Assembly: GCA_023475455.1 (NCBI GenBank)
Contig: JAMCVR010000021.1
Span: 1-23,322, forward strand
Source: Thermoplasmatota archaeon
Lineage (GTDB): Bacteria > Pseudomonadota > Gammaproteobacteria > Burkholderiales > Thiobacillaceae
Reading direction: 5' to 3'
DNA length: 23,322 nucleotides
The position numbers and the translations under genes were made by a program. A model generated the notes under the pieces. The model did no database searches and had not been told where the DNA came from. It was given only the letters and a program-made list of their open reading frames with translations. This document shows, one piece after another, positions 7,435 through 16,278 of the stretch (position 1 is its first letter; every line of letters starts with the position of its first letter).

Positions 7435-9506
7435 TCGCCTTCCCCGATCGTCAATTCGGTGCTCACCTGCACCATTTTATCGGCAGGCACCTCGGCATAG
7501 GCAATCACCGCAAGCCGCGGCAGGTTGCGCCGCAACAGGCGCGACAGGACCGCGCGCAGGCCGGGCGAGGTCAGCAGCACCGGCGGATAGCCCGCCCCTT
7601 CCTGTTCGACCAGCGCCCGCCCGGCCGCGTCGTTCAGGGCATCCAGCGTGGCGGGCGACAGCAGGGCCTCGCCCTCGTCGCCCATCTCGTTCAGCAGGCG
7701 GGTTTCGGTGGCGGCCGCCAGGCCGATGACGTGCAGGGTGCCGCTGCCTTCGAACAGGCGGTCGACGATGCTGCGGCCCAGCGCGGCACGCACGGTTTCC
7801 ACCAGATCGTCGATCGCCTGGCTTTTGGGCGCGCGCGCGGCGAGCGTTTCGAACAGGGTGCGGGTATCGCGGATCGGGACGTTTTCCGCGATCAGCTGTT
7901 GCAGCACCGCCTGCACGCCGGTCAGCGGCAAGTGGCGCGGCGTCACGTCCTCGACCAGGCCCGGATGGCTGCGCGACAAGGTATCGAGCAGTTGCTGCAC
8001 CTCGGTGCGCCCCAGCAGTTCCGGCGCATGCTGGCGGAACACCGCCTCGACCTGGCGCGCGATCAGCTCGGCAGGATCGAACACCACGAAGCCGCGCAGT
8101 TCGGCTTCCTCCTTGCGCCCCGCCTCGATCCAGATTCCGGGCAGGCCGGTCAGCGGTTCCATTCCAGGCGTTCCATCGAGCCGCCCCAGCACGTCGCCCA
8201 TGTCCACCGCCAACACCTGACCGGTCGGCAGTTCGCCGTGCGCCACGTCGACGCCCTTGAGGGTGATGCGATAGCTGTTGGGCTTGAGGTCGAGGTTGTC
8301 GCGCACGCGGATCAGCGGCACCACCAGCCCCATGTCGGTGGCGAAGCGGCGACGCGCCTCGGTGATTTTCGTCAGCGCCGCCCCGCCCTGGTTGCGGTCG
8401 ACCAGCGGAATCAGCCGGTAGCCGACTTCGAGCGCCAGCACGTCGACCGGCGGAATGTCATCCCAGGTGACGTCGAGCGGTGCAGGCGCTTCCTCGACGA
8501 AACCCAGCGGTTCCGCATCGAACACGGTGCGCTGACGGCGCATCAGCCAGGTGCCCAGCGCGCCCAGCACCACGGCAATGGTCAGAAAGGCGAGGTGCGG
8601 CGTGCCCGGAATCAGCCCCAGCACCCCCAGTACCGCGGCGGCGATATAGAGCGTCTGCGGACGGCCGAAAATCTGGGTGGAGAACTCGCGCGACAAGTCC
8701 TGCTCGCTCGACGCTCGGCTCACCACGATGCCCGCCGCGGTCGAGATGATCAGCGCCGGAATCTGCGTCACCAGGCCGTCGCCCACCGTCAGGAGCGCGT
8801 AGCGCCCGAGCGCCTCGCTCAGCCCCAGGTCGTGCTGGAACAGCCCCACCAGAACGCCGCCGACCAGGTTCACCAGCAGGATGATGATGCCGGCGATGGC
8901 GTCGCCGCGCACGAACTTGGAGGCGCCGTCCATGGCGCCGTAAAAGTCGGCTTCGCGGCCGATCTCGCTGCGCCGTGCGCGCGCTTCGGCTTCGTTGATG
9001 AAGCCGGCGTTGAGGTCGGCATCGACCGCCAGCTGTTTGCCCGGCATCGAGTCCAGGGTGAAGCGCGCCGCCACCTCGGCGATGCGCCCCGCGCCCTTGG
9101 TGATGACGATGAAGTTGATGATGACCAGGATCAGGAACACCACGAAGCCGACGACGTAGTTGCCGCCGACCAGGAAATTGCCGAAGGACTCGATCACCTT
9201 GCCCGCGGCGTCCGGCCCGGTGTGCCCCTGCATCAGGATGATGCGGGTGGAGGCCACGTTGAGCGACAGGCGCAGCAGCGTGGTCAGCAGCAGCACCGTG
9301 GGGAACACCGAGAAATCGAGCGGGCGCCGCGAATTCAAGCTCACCAGCATCACGATCATCGCCAGCGCGATGTTGAGCGTGAACAGCACGTCGAGCATGA
9401 AGGTGGGCAGCGGCAGCACCATCATCGCCAGGATCAGCAGCACCAGCCCCGGCACCGCCAGCCGGTTCAGCGGCATGCCCATCACCATCACGCCCTGCGC
9501 GCTCAC
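7431..9506 (-). CDS. flhA: Flagellar type III export apparatus protein FlhA
   Basis: The 691-residue protein has eight predicted membrane helices in its N-terminal half, the conserved FHIPEP-family region (ITKGAGRIAEVAARFTLD, then MPGKQLAVDADLNAG), and a cytoplasmic C-terminal domain from about residue 340 that forms the nonameric substrate-docking ring. FlhA couples the proton motive force to export of rod, hook and filament proteins. The start is GTG at 9506, overlapping the flhB stop as GTGA, with GAGGT a few bases upstream inside the flhB tail; an in-frame ATG ten codons later (MPLNRLAVPG) is an alternative. It overlaps flhF by ATGA. Length and motifs look normal, in contrast to neighbouring FlhB. 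Confidence 0.95.
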   Translation of the reverse strand: MSAQGVMVMGMPLNRLAVPGLVLLILAMMVLPLPTFMLDVLFTLNIALAMIVMLVSLNSRRPLDFSVFPTVLLLTTLLRLSLNVASTRIILMQGHTGPDAAGKVIESFGNFLVGGNYVVGFVVFLILVIINFIVITKGAGRIAEVAARFTLDSMPGKQLAVDADLNAGFINEAEARARRSEIGREADFYGAMDGASKFVRGDAIAGIIILLVNLVGGVLVGLFQHDLGLSEALGRYALLTVGDGLVTQIPALIISTAAGIVVSRASSEQDLSREFSTQIFGRPQTLYIAAAVLGVLGLIPGTPHLAFLTIAVVLGALGTWLMRRQRTVFDAEPLGFVEEAPAPLDVTWDDIPPVDVLALEVGYRLIPLVDRNQGGAALTKITEARRRFATDMGLVVPLIRVRDNLDLKPNSYRITLKGVDVAHGELPTGQVLAVDMGDVLGRLDGTPGMEPLTGLPGIWIEAGRKEEAELRGFVVFDPAELIARQVEAVFRQHAPELLGRTEVQQLLDTLSRSHPGLVEDVTPRHLPLTGVQAVLQQLIAENVPIRDTRTLFETLAARAPKSQAIDDLVETVRAALGRSIVDRLFEGSGTLHVIGLAAATETRLLNEMGDEGEALLSPATLDALNDAAGRALVEQEGAGYPPVLLTSPGLRAVLSRLLRRNLPRLAVIAYAEVPADKMVQVSTELTIGEGE

Positions 9507-10330
9507 CCGATCACCTCGTCAATCGTCCTGGGCATCACGTTCGCCCCCTCTCCCGCTTGCGGGGGAGGGTTGGGGTGAGGGCGCCGCCCCTGCCCAGCCT
9601 GCTGCCGGCGGCCGCGCAACTGCGCGCGCACTTCCGGATGCGCCTCGGCTTCGCGCGCCTCGGCCAGCACCTCCTGCCAGGTCATCGCATGCCGACGCAG
9701 ATAGCGCCACCAGCGCCAGCCTGCGTCGAGTGCCGCCGCCACGGCGAGTGCCGCCGCCAAGGCCAGCACGCCGCGCCCCACCCAGGCGGCGGTTGCACCG
9801 AGCGCGGCATTCATCTCGCCGTCGACCAGCCCTTGCAGTTCCGGCCAGCCATTCGCCAGCGCCCAGCCGACCGCAGCGACGGCGAGCGCCAGCTTCAGCA
9901 GCGCCAGCAATCCGTCGTATAAGGAATCGGCGGAAAACAGCCGGGTAAGGGGTTTGAAAGGATGGGCGCGCGTGAGGTCGACCTGCGTCGCCCGCGGTGC
10001 GTACACCCAGCCCGAGAGCAGCATCGGCGCCACCAGCGCGGCGACGAAAAGGGCGACCAGCACAGGCAATACCGCCCACAGCACAGCCTGCGCCGCCTCA
10101 AGCAAAACCGGGGATAAAGGGTGCGAGGCATGAACGAAGGCCGCCTCGGTCAGCGCCTGCAAGGCATCCGCCAGGCGCGGCGCCAGCCGGCCCAACCCGC
10201 CCAGCGCCGCCAGCAGCACCACCCACGCCGTCAGTTCGGCGGAACGCGGCACATCGCCCGCGCTGCGCGCCTGTTGCAGGCGCCGCGGACTCGCCGGTTC
10301 GGTACGCGAAAGATCTGTCTCCTCGGCCAT
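9503..10330 (-). CDS. flhB: Shortened FlhB: membrane domain only, repeat-encoded C-terminus
   Basis: This 275-residue protein matches the membrane half of FlhB: SRTEPASPRRLQQARSAGDVPRS at the N-terminus, then four hydrophobic segments near 33-53, 84-110, 143-163 and 185-206, and the start of the cytoplasmic linker (EAHPEVRAQLRGRRQQAG). FlhB is normally 350-380 residues, with a C-terminal domain that cleaves itself at an NPTH motif to switch export from rod/hook to filament. Here no NPTH is present. From about residue 252 the frame reads through an intergenic palindromic repeat (PHPNPPPQAGEG) and stops at the flhA start (GTGA). The export switch should be defective unless another FlhB exists. 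The last native-looking codon lies close to the 9614 duplication boundary, so misassembly must be excluded. Confidence 0.85.
   Translation of the reverse strand: MAEETDLSRTEPASPRRLQQARSAGDVPRSAELTAWVVLLAALGGLGRLAPRLADALQALTEAAFVHASHPLSPVLLEAAQAVLWAVLPVLVALFVAALVAPMLLSGWVYAPRATQVDLTRAHPFKPLTRLFSADSLYDGLLALLKLALAVAAVGWALANGWPELQGLVDGEMNAALGATAAWVGRGVLALAAALAVAAALDAGWRWWRYLRRHAMTWQEVLAEAREAEAHPEVRAQLRGRRQQAGQGRRPHPNPPPQAGEGANVMPRTIDEVIG
9543..9583. repeat. Palindromic intergenic-type repeat inside the flhB 3' end
   Basis: The stretch with CCCTCTCCCGC, TTGC and GGGGGAGGG, followed by TTGGGGTGAGGG, can fold into a GC-rich stem. It is the kind of dispersed element that, when translated, gives the PHPNPPPQAGEG signature often seen in wrongly extended proteobacterial genes. 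Here it lies inside the open frame of flhB, replacing the autocleavage domain. It is only about 30 bp from the boundary of the 757-bp duplication. Confidence 0.7.
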
Positions 10331-11127
10331 GCTCGCCCCAAATTTTAAGGCAGTCTAGCACGAAGCGGAAGCGCAACTGCGCGCGCACTTCCGGATGCGC
10401 CTCGGCTTCGCGCGCCTCGGCCAGCACCTCCTGCCAGGTCATCGCATGCCGACGCAGATAGCGCCACCAGCGCCAGCCTGCGTCGAGTGCCGCCGCCACG
10501 GCGAGTGCCGCCGCCAAGGCCAGCACGCCGCGCCCCACCCAGGCGGCGGTTGCACCGAGCGCGGCATTCATCTCGCCGTCGACCAGCCCTTGCAGTTCCG
10601 GCCAGCCATTCGCCAGCGCCCAGCCGACCGCAGCGACGGCGAGCGCCAGCTTCAGCAGCGCCAGCAATCCGTCGTATAAGGAATCGGCGGAAAACAGCCG
10701 GGTAAGGGGTTTGAAAGGATGGGCGCGCGTGAGGTCGACCTGCGTCGCCCGCGGTGCGTACACCCAGCCCGAGAGCAGCATCGGCGCCACCAGCGCGGCG
10801 ACGAAAAGGGCGACCAGCACAGGCAATACCGCCCACAGCACAGCCTGCGCCGCCTCAAGCAAAACCGGGGATAAAGGGTGCGAGGCATGAACGAAGGCCG
10901 CCTCGGTCAGCGCCTGCAAGGCATCCGCCAGGCGCGGCGCCAGCCGGCCCAACCCGCCCAGCGCCGCCAGCAGCACCACCCACGCCGTCAGTTCGGCGGA
11001 ACGCGGCACATCGCCCGCGCTGCGCGCCTGTTGCAGGCGCCGCGGACTCGCCGGTTCGGTACGCGAAAGATCTGTCTCCTCGGCCATGCTCGCCCCAAAT
11101 TTTAAGGCAGTCTAGCACGAAGCGGAA
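9614..11127. repeat. 757-bp direct tandem duplication of the flhB 5' region
   Basis: Unit 1 is 9614-10370 and unit 2 is 10371-11127, abutting. Each contains flhB codons 1-239 and the 40 nt before its ATG. The copies appear identical; junction homology is 3 bp (gcg). Confidence 0.9.
10371..11087 (-). pseudogene. flhB: 5' fragment of flhB (codons 1-239)
   Basis: The same 239 codons as in 9614-10330 run from ATG 11087 to the junction, after which the frame passes into the leader of the next flhB copy and adds unrelated residues. All four membrane segments are present. Because this copy keeps the native upstream DNA (11088 onward), any native promoter would lie before it, while the complete flhB has only 40 nt of native leader. 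Confidence 0.85.
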
Positions 11128-11383
11128 GCGGCATTTCCGCGCACACGCCCACGGACCGGCCCGGACTCGACAGGGCCGATGCCCGTCCAGCCGGGCTGAA
11201 TCAGCCGGCTTGCCGAACGCGGTCGAACAAGACCGGCCGGCATGGGCGTATGGGTTTGACGAGCACTTTGCGCCGATCGCGATCCATCCGCTGGTCGGGG
11301 GTCAGGCGTTCGCCCGGGTGGAAAGCGCAAGAGACCTGCTTGGAATTTAATAAGCCGCCGGGAATGCAACAGCCTGGAATCAA
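11128..11383. other. Intergenic region between flhB leader and tRNA-Ser
   Basis: About 256 bp without a supportable gene. Short open frames here have no recognisable product. Transcription of tRNA-Ser enters from the right and flhB starts to the left, so a terminator for the tRNA and a promoter for the flagellar operon are expected, but I see no convincing stem plus T-run and no clear sigma-28 or sigma-54 promoter. A TAGACT about 30 nt before the flhB ATG could be a -10 element; its -35 is not clear. Confidence 0.4.
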
Positions 11384-11473
<90 letters not shown>

Positions 11474-11483
11474 GGCGGCGCGT

Positions 11484-11489
11484 ATTGTA
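11484..11489 (-). promoter_or_regulatory. Possible -10 element of the tRNA-Ser promoter
   Basis: TACAAT on the minus strand lies 10 nt before the mature tRNA 5' end, a good position for a sigma-70 -10 box with transcription beginning close to the tRNA. No good -35 hexamer is seen 16-18 nt further upstream, so the assignment is tentative. Confidence 0.4.
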
Positions 11490-11521
11490 ACCGAGTCGGA
11501 CCGTTTGCTGGACGAAAATTT

Positions 11522-11540
11522 CACAGTCGGTCAGACTGTG
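11522..11540. promoter_or_regulatory. Inverted repeat next to the mltF start
   Basis: CACAGTC and GACTGTG form a perfect 7-bp stem with a 5-nt loop (GGTCA), ending 3 nt before the mltF ATG at 11544. In RNA it would occupy the ribosome-binding region of mltF, where no clear Shine-Dalgarno is visible; in DNA it could be an operator shared with the divergent tRNA promoter. Function unknown. Confidence 0.4.
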
Positions 11541-11543
11541 CCC

Positions 11544-12956
11544 ATGCCGATCACAAGAAAATTGGCGGGTATCGGGAGAGTCGCCGCGCTCGTGCTGAGT
11601 CTGGCATTGGCTGCCTGCAGCCGCCCGGTACCGCCCCCGGAAACCAGCGGCGAGTTGTGGGTGGGAACACGCAACAACCCGGCTTCCTATTACGTCGCCG
11701 CCAACGGCGAGCCCGCGGGGTTCGAGCACGATCTGATCCAGGCTTTCGGCCAGTCGCAGAACTGGTCGCTCAACTGGATAGAAAAAAACCGCCCCGACAC
11801 GCTGTTCGAACTGCTCGACCGCCATCGCATCCACATGGCGGCGGCGGCCTTGCCGCAGGCCGTGGTCAAGGACCGCCACCTGATCGCCGGACCCGTGCTG
11901 TTCGAGACCCCGATTCATATCGTGCACCGCACCAGCGACAGGCGGCCGCGCAGCATGGCCGACCTGGCTGGCAAGAAGCTGGCGCTGATCATCGGTTCGG
12001 GCCACACCCCCATCCTGATGCGCCAGAAGCGCAAGCATCCCGGCTTCGCCTGGGCGGCGCTGGAGAACGTCTGGCCGGAGGAGCTGCTGGCGCAACTGCA
12101 GGCGGGCCATTACGACGCGGTGGTCATCAACGGCATGGACTTCGATCCGATGCGCAACGTCTATCCCGGCCTCGCCGTGGCGTTCGACGTCGGCGACACG
12201 CAAAAAATCGTGTGGGCGCTTCCCCCCCGCAGTTCGCAGGCGCTGCGCAATGCGCTGGCGCGCTTTGTCGAACAGGCGCACAAGGACGGCACCATCAAGC
12301 GCATTTACGAGCGCTACTTCGGCCACGTCAGACAATTGGACAGCAGCGACGTCCTCGGCATCCTGCAGCGCCGCCCGCTGCGGCTGCCCGAGCTGCGCCG
12401 ACACTTTCACGAAGCGCAGACGCTCACCGGCATCGACTGGCGATTGCTGGCTGCGATCGGCTATCAGGAATCGCAGTGGAACGCGTTCGCCACCTCGCCG
12501 ACCGGCGTGCGCGGCCTGATGATGCTGACCGGGCAGACTGCCGATCGCATGGGCGTCGCGGATCGCCTCAATGCGCGCCAGAGCATCCTGGGCGGCGCAC
12601 GTTACCTGGCGCTGATGAAGGACAGCCTGCCCGCCCGCATCCCCGAACCCGACCGCACCTGGCTGGCGCTGGCCGCCTACAACCAGGGGCAGGGACACAT
12701 GGAAGATGCGCGCCGCATCGCACAGGCGCGCGGCGGCAATCCCGACAGTTGGGCCGACGTCAAGGAAGCGCTGCCCTATTTGAGCCGCGGGACGTATTCA
12801 GGAGTGATGAAATACGGCTACGCGCGCGGCGCCGAGGCGCTGCATTTTGCCGAGAACATCCGCAACTACTACGACATCCTGCTGCGGCTGGAACCCGAAT
12901 ACAACCCGCTGATCAATCTGGGACTCGACGAAGCCATCCCGGATATCCAGGGCTGA
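11544..12956 (+). CDS. mltF: Membrane-bound lytic murein transglycosylase F
   Basis: This 470-residue lipoprotein has a signal peptide ending in the lipobox LAAC (Cys25). It has an N-terminal periplasmic binding-protein-like domain (about 35-265; GELWVGTRNNPASYY, GEPAGFEHDL, DLAGKKLALIIGSGH) and a C-terminal SLT transglycosylase domain from about 285. Catalytic Glu309 lies in GYQESQWN; GVRGLMMLT (321-329) and AAYNQGQGH (377-385) are the other SLT motifs. MltF cleaves the glycan strand of murein to 1,6-anhydro products at the outer membrane. ATG 11544 gives a normal signal peptide; GTG at 11538 is also possible. It is the only clear plus-strand gene and converges on serS with 5 nt between stops. 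Confidence 0.94.
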   Translation: MPITRKLAGIGRVAALVLSLALAACSRPVPPPETSGELWVGTRNNPASYYVAANGEPAGFEHDLIQAFGQSQNWSLNWIEKNRPDTLFELLDRHRIHMAAAALPQAVVKDRHLIAGPVLFETPIHIVHRTSDRRPRSMADLAGKKLALIIGSGHTPILMRQKRKHPGFAWAALENVWPEELLAQLQAGHYDAVVINGMDFDPMRNVYPGLAVAFDVGDTQKIVWALPPRSSQALRNALARFVEQAHKDGTIKRIYERYFGHVRQLDSSDVLGILQRRPLRLPELRRHFHEAQTLTGIDWRLLAAIGYQESQWNAFATSPTGVRGLMMLTGQTADRMGVADRLNARQSILGGARYLALMKDSLPARIPEPDRTWLALAAYNQGQGHMEDARRIAQARGGNPDSWADVKEALPYLSRGTYSGVMKYGYARGAEALHFAENIRNYYDILLRLEPEYNPLINLGLDEAIPDIQG

Positions 12957-12961
12957 CCGGC

Positions 12962-14836
12962 TCAGGCGGCACTCAGCCGCTCCAGCCCGCCCATCCACGG
13001 CCGCAGCGCTTCCGGCACGGTCACGCTGCCGTCGGCGTTCTGGTAGTTCTCGATGATCGCCACCAGCGTGCGCCCCACCGCCAGCCCCGAACCGTTCAGC
13101 GTGTGCAGCGGTTCCGGCTTGCCCTGGCCGCTGCGGAAGCGCGCCTGCATGCGGCGCGCCTGGAAAGCCTCGAAATTGGAGCATGAGGAGATCTCGCGGT
13201 AGGTGTTCTGCGCCGGCAGCCACACTTCGAGGTCGTAGGTCTTGGCCGCCGAGAAGCCCATGTCGCCGCTGCACAGGGCCATCTTGCGGTACGGCAGGCC
13301 GAGCTTCCGCAGGATCGCCTCGGCGTCGGCAGTCAGGCTTTCCAGCGCGGCGTAGGAATCCTCCGGCTTCACCATCTGCACCAGTTCCACCTTGTCGAAC
13401 TGGTGCTGGCGGATCATGCCGCGCGTGTCGCGGCCGTAGGAGCCGGCTTCCGAACGGAAGCACGGGGTGTGGGCCACGAATTTCAGCGGCAGCGCTTCGG
13501 CTGCGACGATCTCGTCGCGCAGCAGGTTGGTCACCGGCACTTCGGCCGTGGGAATCAGGTACAGCTTGTCGGCATCCGGTCGCGGCACCTGAAACAAATC
13601 TTCCTCGAACTTCGGTAAATTCCCGGTGCCGCGCAGCGAATCGGCATTCACCAGGTAGGGCACATAGACTTCCGTATAGCCATGTTCGCGCGTGTGCAGC
13701 GGTTCCGGCTTGCCCTGGCCGCTGCGGAAGCGCGCCTGCATGCGGCGCGCCTGGAAAGCCTCGAAATTGGAGCATGAGGAGATCTCGCGGTAGGTGTTCT
13801 GCGCCGGCAGCCACACTTCGAGGTCGTAGGTCTTGGCCGCCGAGAAGCCCATGTCGCCGCTGCACAGGGCCATCTTGCGGTACGGCAGGCCGAGCTTCCG
13901 CAGGATCGCCTCGGCGTCGGCAGTCAGGCTTTCCAGCGCGGCGTAGGAATCCTCCGGCTTCACCATCTGCACCAGTTCCACCTTGTCGAACTGGTGCTGG
14001 CGGATCATGCCGCGCGTGTCGCGGCCGTAGGAGCCGGCTTCCGAACGGAAGCACGGGGTGTGGGCCACGAATTTCAGCGGCAGCGCTTCGGCTGCGACGA
14101 TCTCGTCGCGCAGCAGGTTGGTCACCGGCACTTCGGCCGTGGGAATCAGGTACAGCTTGTCGGCATCCGGTCGCGGCACCTGAAACAAATCTTCCTCGAA
14201 CTTCGGTAAATTCCCGGTGCCGCGCAGCGAATCGGCATTCACCAGGTAGGGCACATAGACTTCCGTATAGCCATGTTCGCGCGTGTGCACGTCGAGCATG
14301 AACTGCGCCAGCGCCCGGTGCAGCCGCGCCAGCGGCCCCTTCATGACAGTGAAGCGGCTGCCGGTGATTTTTACCGCCGCCGCGAAGTCGAGCTGGCCCA
14401 GCCCTTCGCCGATATCGACATGGTCGCGCACCGCAAAGCCGAAGCTGCGCGGCGTGCCCCAGCGACTCACCTCGACGTTGGCGGTTTCGTCCTTGCCGAC
14501 CGCCACCGATTCGTGCGGCAGGTTCGGCACCCCCATCAGGAAATCGTTGATTTCCGTCTGCAGGGCAGCCAGCCGCGCTTCCATCTGTTTCAGCGCGTCG
14601 CCCAGCCCGGCCACCTCGGCCATCGCCGCCGCGGTGTCCTCGCCCTTCCCCTTCATCATGCCGATCTGCCTGGACAGGCTGTTGCGGCGGTTTTGCGCGT
14701 CCTGGGTGCGGGTCTGGATCGTCTTGCGTTCGGATTCCAGCGCCTCGAAGCGCGCCGTGTCGAGGGTAAAGCCGCGCGCAGCCAGGCGCTCGGCGACAAG
14801 GGTTGCATCCTTGCGCAACAGTTGGATATCAAGCAT
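12962..14836 (-). CDS. serS: Seryl-tRNA synthetase with an in-frame 197-residue internal duplication
   Basis: Start [18 protein letters not shown] and the coiled-coil tRNA-binding arm (about 28-100) are typical. Class II motif 1 lies near 175-199 ([14 protein letters not shown]), motif 2 at 263-288 ([23 protein letters not shown]) and motif 3 near the end ([19 protein letters not shown]). The frame is 624 residues; normal SerRS is about 425-430. Residues 186-382 are repeated exactly as 383-579, so motif 2 occurs twice; removing one copy gives a standard 427-residue enzyme. SerRS charges tRNA-Ser and is essential. A protein with this insertion inside the catalytic domain is unlikely to fold normally, so an assembly error or a second intact allele is likely. 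Confidence 0.9.
   Translation of the reverse strand: MLDIQLLRKDATLVAERLAARGFTLDTARFEALESERKTIQTRTQDAQNRRNSLSRQIGMMKGKGEDTAAAMAEVAGLGDALKQMEARLAALQTEINDFLMGVPNLPHESVAVGKDETANVEVSRWGTPRSFGFAVRDHVDIGEGLGQLDFAAAVKITGSRFTVMKGPLARLHRALAQFMLDVHTREHGYTEVYVPYLVNADSLRGTGNLPKFEEDLFQVPRPDADKLYLIPTAEVPVTNLLRDEIVAAEALPLKFVAHTPCFRSEAGSYGRDTRGMIRQHQFDKVELVQMVKPEDSYAALESLTADAEAILRKLGLPYRKMALCSGDMGFSAAKTYDLEVWLPAQNTYREISSCSNFEAFQARRMQARFRSGQGKPEPLHTREHGYTEVYVPYLVNADSLRGTGNLPKFEEDLFQVPRPDADKLYLIPTAEVPVTNLLRDEIVAAEALPLKFVAHTPCFRSEAGSYGRDTRGMIRQHQFDKVELVQMVKPEDSYAALESLTADAEAILRKLGLPYRKMALCSGDMGFSAAKTYDLEVWLPAQNTYREISSCSNFEAFQARRMQARFRSGQGKPEPLHTLNGSGLAVGRTLVAIIENYQNADGSVTVPEALRPWMGGLERLSAA
13099..14280. repeat. 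591-bp direct tandem duplication inside serS
   Basis: Unit 1 is 13099-13689 and unit 2 is 13690-14280, abutting; copies appear identical. 591 is divisible by three, so the serS frame stays open. The junction has 9 bp of homology (gcgtgtgca at 13690 and 14281), the longest of the six duplications. Confidence 0.92.
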
Positions 14837-15069
14837 GGGAGTGTAGGAAAATCGCCAAAAGCGCCATTTTCGCCGATAGCCGCTGCCATCGGCTAGGGCT
14901 GGCGCGAATTTAATCTCACCCGGTAAGCCGTCACGCCGGCGAACGCCGGTACCCGGTTCTTTGAACCTGAAAACCGCAATCGGCAAAAGTGCATGACCGA
15001 TTATTTTCTCGATGTTCTCTGTGCCTCTATGGTGAGGAATTCAGGTTGAAAGCCGGAATGACTCCGCAT
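14837..15069. other. Intergenic region between serS and the HlyD gene
   Basis: This stretch holds no supportable gene. It carries one degenerate palindromic element at 14930-14952. Weak stems follow (GGTTC-TTT-GAACC, then AATCGG/CCGATT followed by ATTTTC), which could end transcription of the exporter operon or be chance. The serS promoter must lie here or further right, but no clear -35/-10 pair is visible. Confidence 0.4.
14930..14952. repeat. Degenerate REP-like palindrome
   Basis: GTCACGCCGGCG, AA, CGCCGGTAC resembles the perfect palindrome at 21990-22015 (same GTCA..CCGGCG core). The inner arms CCGGCG/CGCCGG are perfect. It is probably a member of the same dispersed intergenic repeat family. 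Confidence 0.6.
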
Positions 15070-16263
15070 TCAGCGCGGCTTCACCCGCACCCCGTCCTTA
15101 ATCGTTTCGTCCGGATGCGCCACCACCCGGTCGCCGGCCTTGAGTCCGGACACCACCTGGGTGGCGAGCCCGGCGCGCTGGCCGATTTCGACCGGCGTCA
15201 GGCGCGCGCGCCGGCCGTCCAGCACGAACGCCGCCCAGCCCTTGCCCTCGCGGAACAGGGCGCTGGTCGGCACCTGCAGGACGTCCTGCCCTTCCCACAG
15301 CACGAAGCGCGCCTCCACCCGGTAGCCGTCTCCGAGCCGCGCCCACGCCTCGCGCGGCGAGGCGAAATCGACGATGACGCGCACCCGCTGCTCCTCGACG
15401 CCGAGCGCGGAAATCTTGGTGAAGCCGCTCGGCTCGACCACGCGCACCGTGCCTTCGACCGGCCGCTCGCCGCCCCAGCGGTCGAGGATCACCTTCGATC
15501 CGGGTGCGATCTTCACCGCGTGGGTCGACAGCGCTTCGACCTCGACTTCGAGGCTGGCGGGGTCGCCGATCTCGAGCAGCGGCTGACCGGCCGCGACCGC
15601 GCCCTCGCTTTCGTGCAGCAGCTTCAGCACCCTCGCGGCCACCGGCGCGCGCACCCGCACCTGCTCGGCCGCGCCGCCGGCCTGCAGGCGGGCGGCGCTG
15701 GCAACGGCAGCGCGCGCCATCTCCAGTTCAAAGCGCGCCACCCCGACCGCGTGCAGCGCAGCCTGCTCGACGGCACGGGCGCGGGTTTCTGCGGTGCGGG
15801 CAGCGTCGAGCGCCTGCGCGGCGAGGAAATTCGACTGCCGCAGCAATTCGGCGCGGGTGCGCTCCTGTCGCGCCAGCTGCGCGGCGGCACGGGCGGCGCG
15901 GGCGTTTTCCTGCGCGGCGGCGAACGCGGCCCGGGCGGCGCTCGCCTGGGCCTGAGCCTGCGCGCGGGTGCGCGGATCGAGCGCCACCGGGCGCGCCGGC
16001 TCGATCACCGCGATCACCTGCCCGGCGGCGACGGCATCGCCCGCCTTGAGATCGATGCGACGAACGTAGCCCGCCACCGGCGCAGACACCTGGTAGCGCT
16101 CGCTGACACGGGTCTTGCCTTCCTCCTCCACCGTCACCGCGAGCGGGCCGCGCGTCACCCCGGCTATATCCACCGGAACCGCGCGCGGCAGGAAACCGGC
16201 GACGAGGCCCGCGATCACCAGCGCCGCAGTGGCGAGCATTCCGATTTTTGCGCGTAACTGCAT
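15070..16263 (-). CDS. HlyD/MacA-type membrane fusion protein
   Basis: The 397-residue protein has one N-terminal membrane segment (about 8-26), then a beta-barrel/lipoyl half (VSAPVAGYVRRIDLKAGDAVAAGQ), an Ala-rich alpha-helical hairpin (about 105-205), the second lipoyl half (VRAPVAARVLKLLHESEGAVAAGQPLLEI) and membrane-proximal barrel domains. Such proteins bridge an inner-membrane ABC exporter to an outer-membrane channel or release substrate in the periplasm. It starts 15 nt after the stop of the FtsX-type permease, its obvious partner, and is the last gene of the operon. No outer-membrane factor gene lies in the window. Substrate unknown. Confidence 0.88.
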   Translation of the reverse strand: MQLRAKIGMLATAALVIAGLVAGFLPRAVPVDIAGVTRGPLAVTVEEEGKTRVSERYQVSAPVAGYVRRIDLKAGDAVAAGQVIAVIEPARPVALDPRTRAQAQAQASAARAAFAAAQENARAARAAAQLARQERTRAELLRQSNFLAAQALDAARTAETRARAVEQAALHAVGVARFELEMARAAVASAARLQAGGAAEQVRVRAPVAARVLKLLHESEGAVAAGQPLLEIGDPASLEVEVEALSTHAVKIAPGSKVILDRWGGERPVEGTVRVVEPSGFTKISALGVEEQRVRVIVDFASPREAWARLGDGYRVEARFVLWEGQDVLQVPTSALFREGKGWAAFVLDGRRARLTPVEIGQRAGLATQVVSGLKAGDRVVAHPDETIKDGVRVKPR

Positions 16264-16278
16264 GCCTGTCCGTCTGCC

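Noticed and set aside
9543..9583. Rho-independent terminator between flhB and flhA
   Set aside because: The stem lacks a T-run on the minus strand, lies inside the flhB frame, and flhA starts directly downstream with GTGA coupling; it fits a dispersed palindromic repeat better.
12962..14836. A novel double-domain seryl-tRNA synthetase
   Set aside because: The extra 197 residues are an exact copy of the adjacent segment and start and end inside the catalytic fold, not at domain borders; this is a recent duplication or assembly error, not an evolved architecture.
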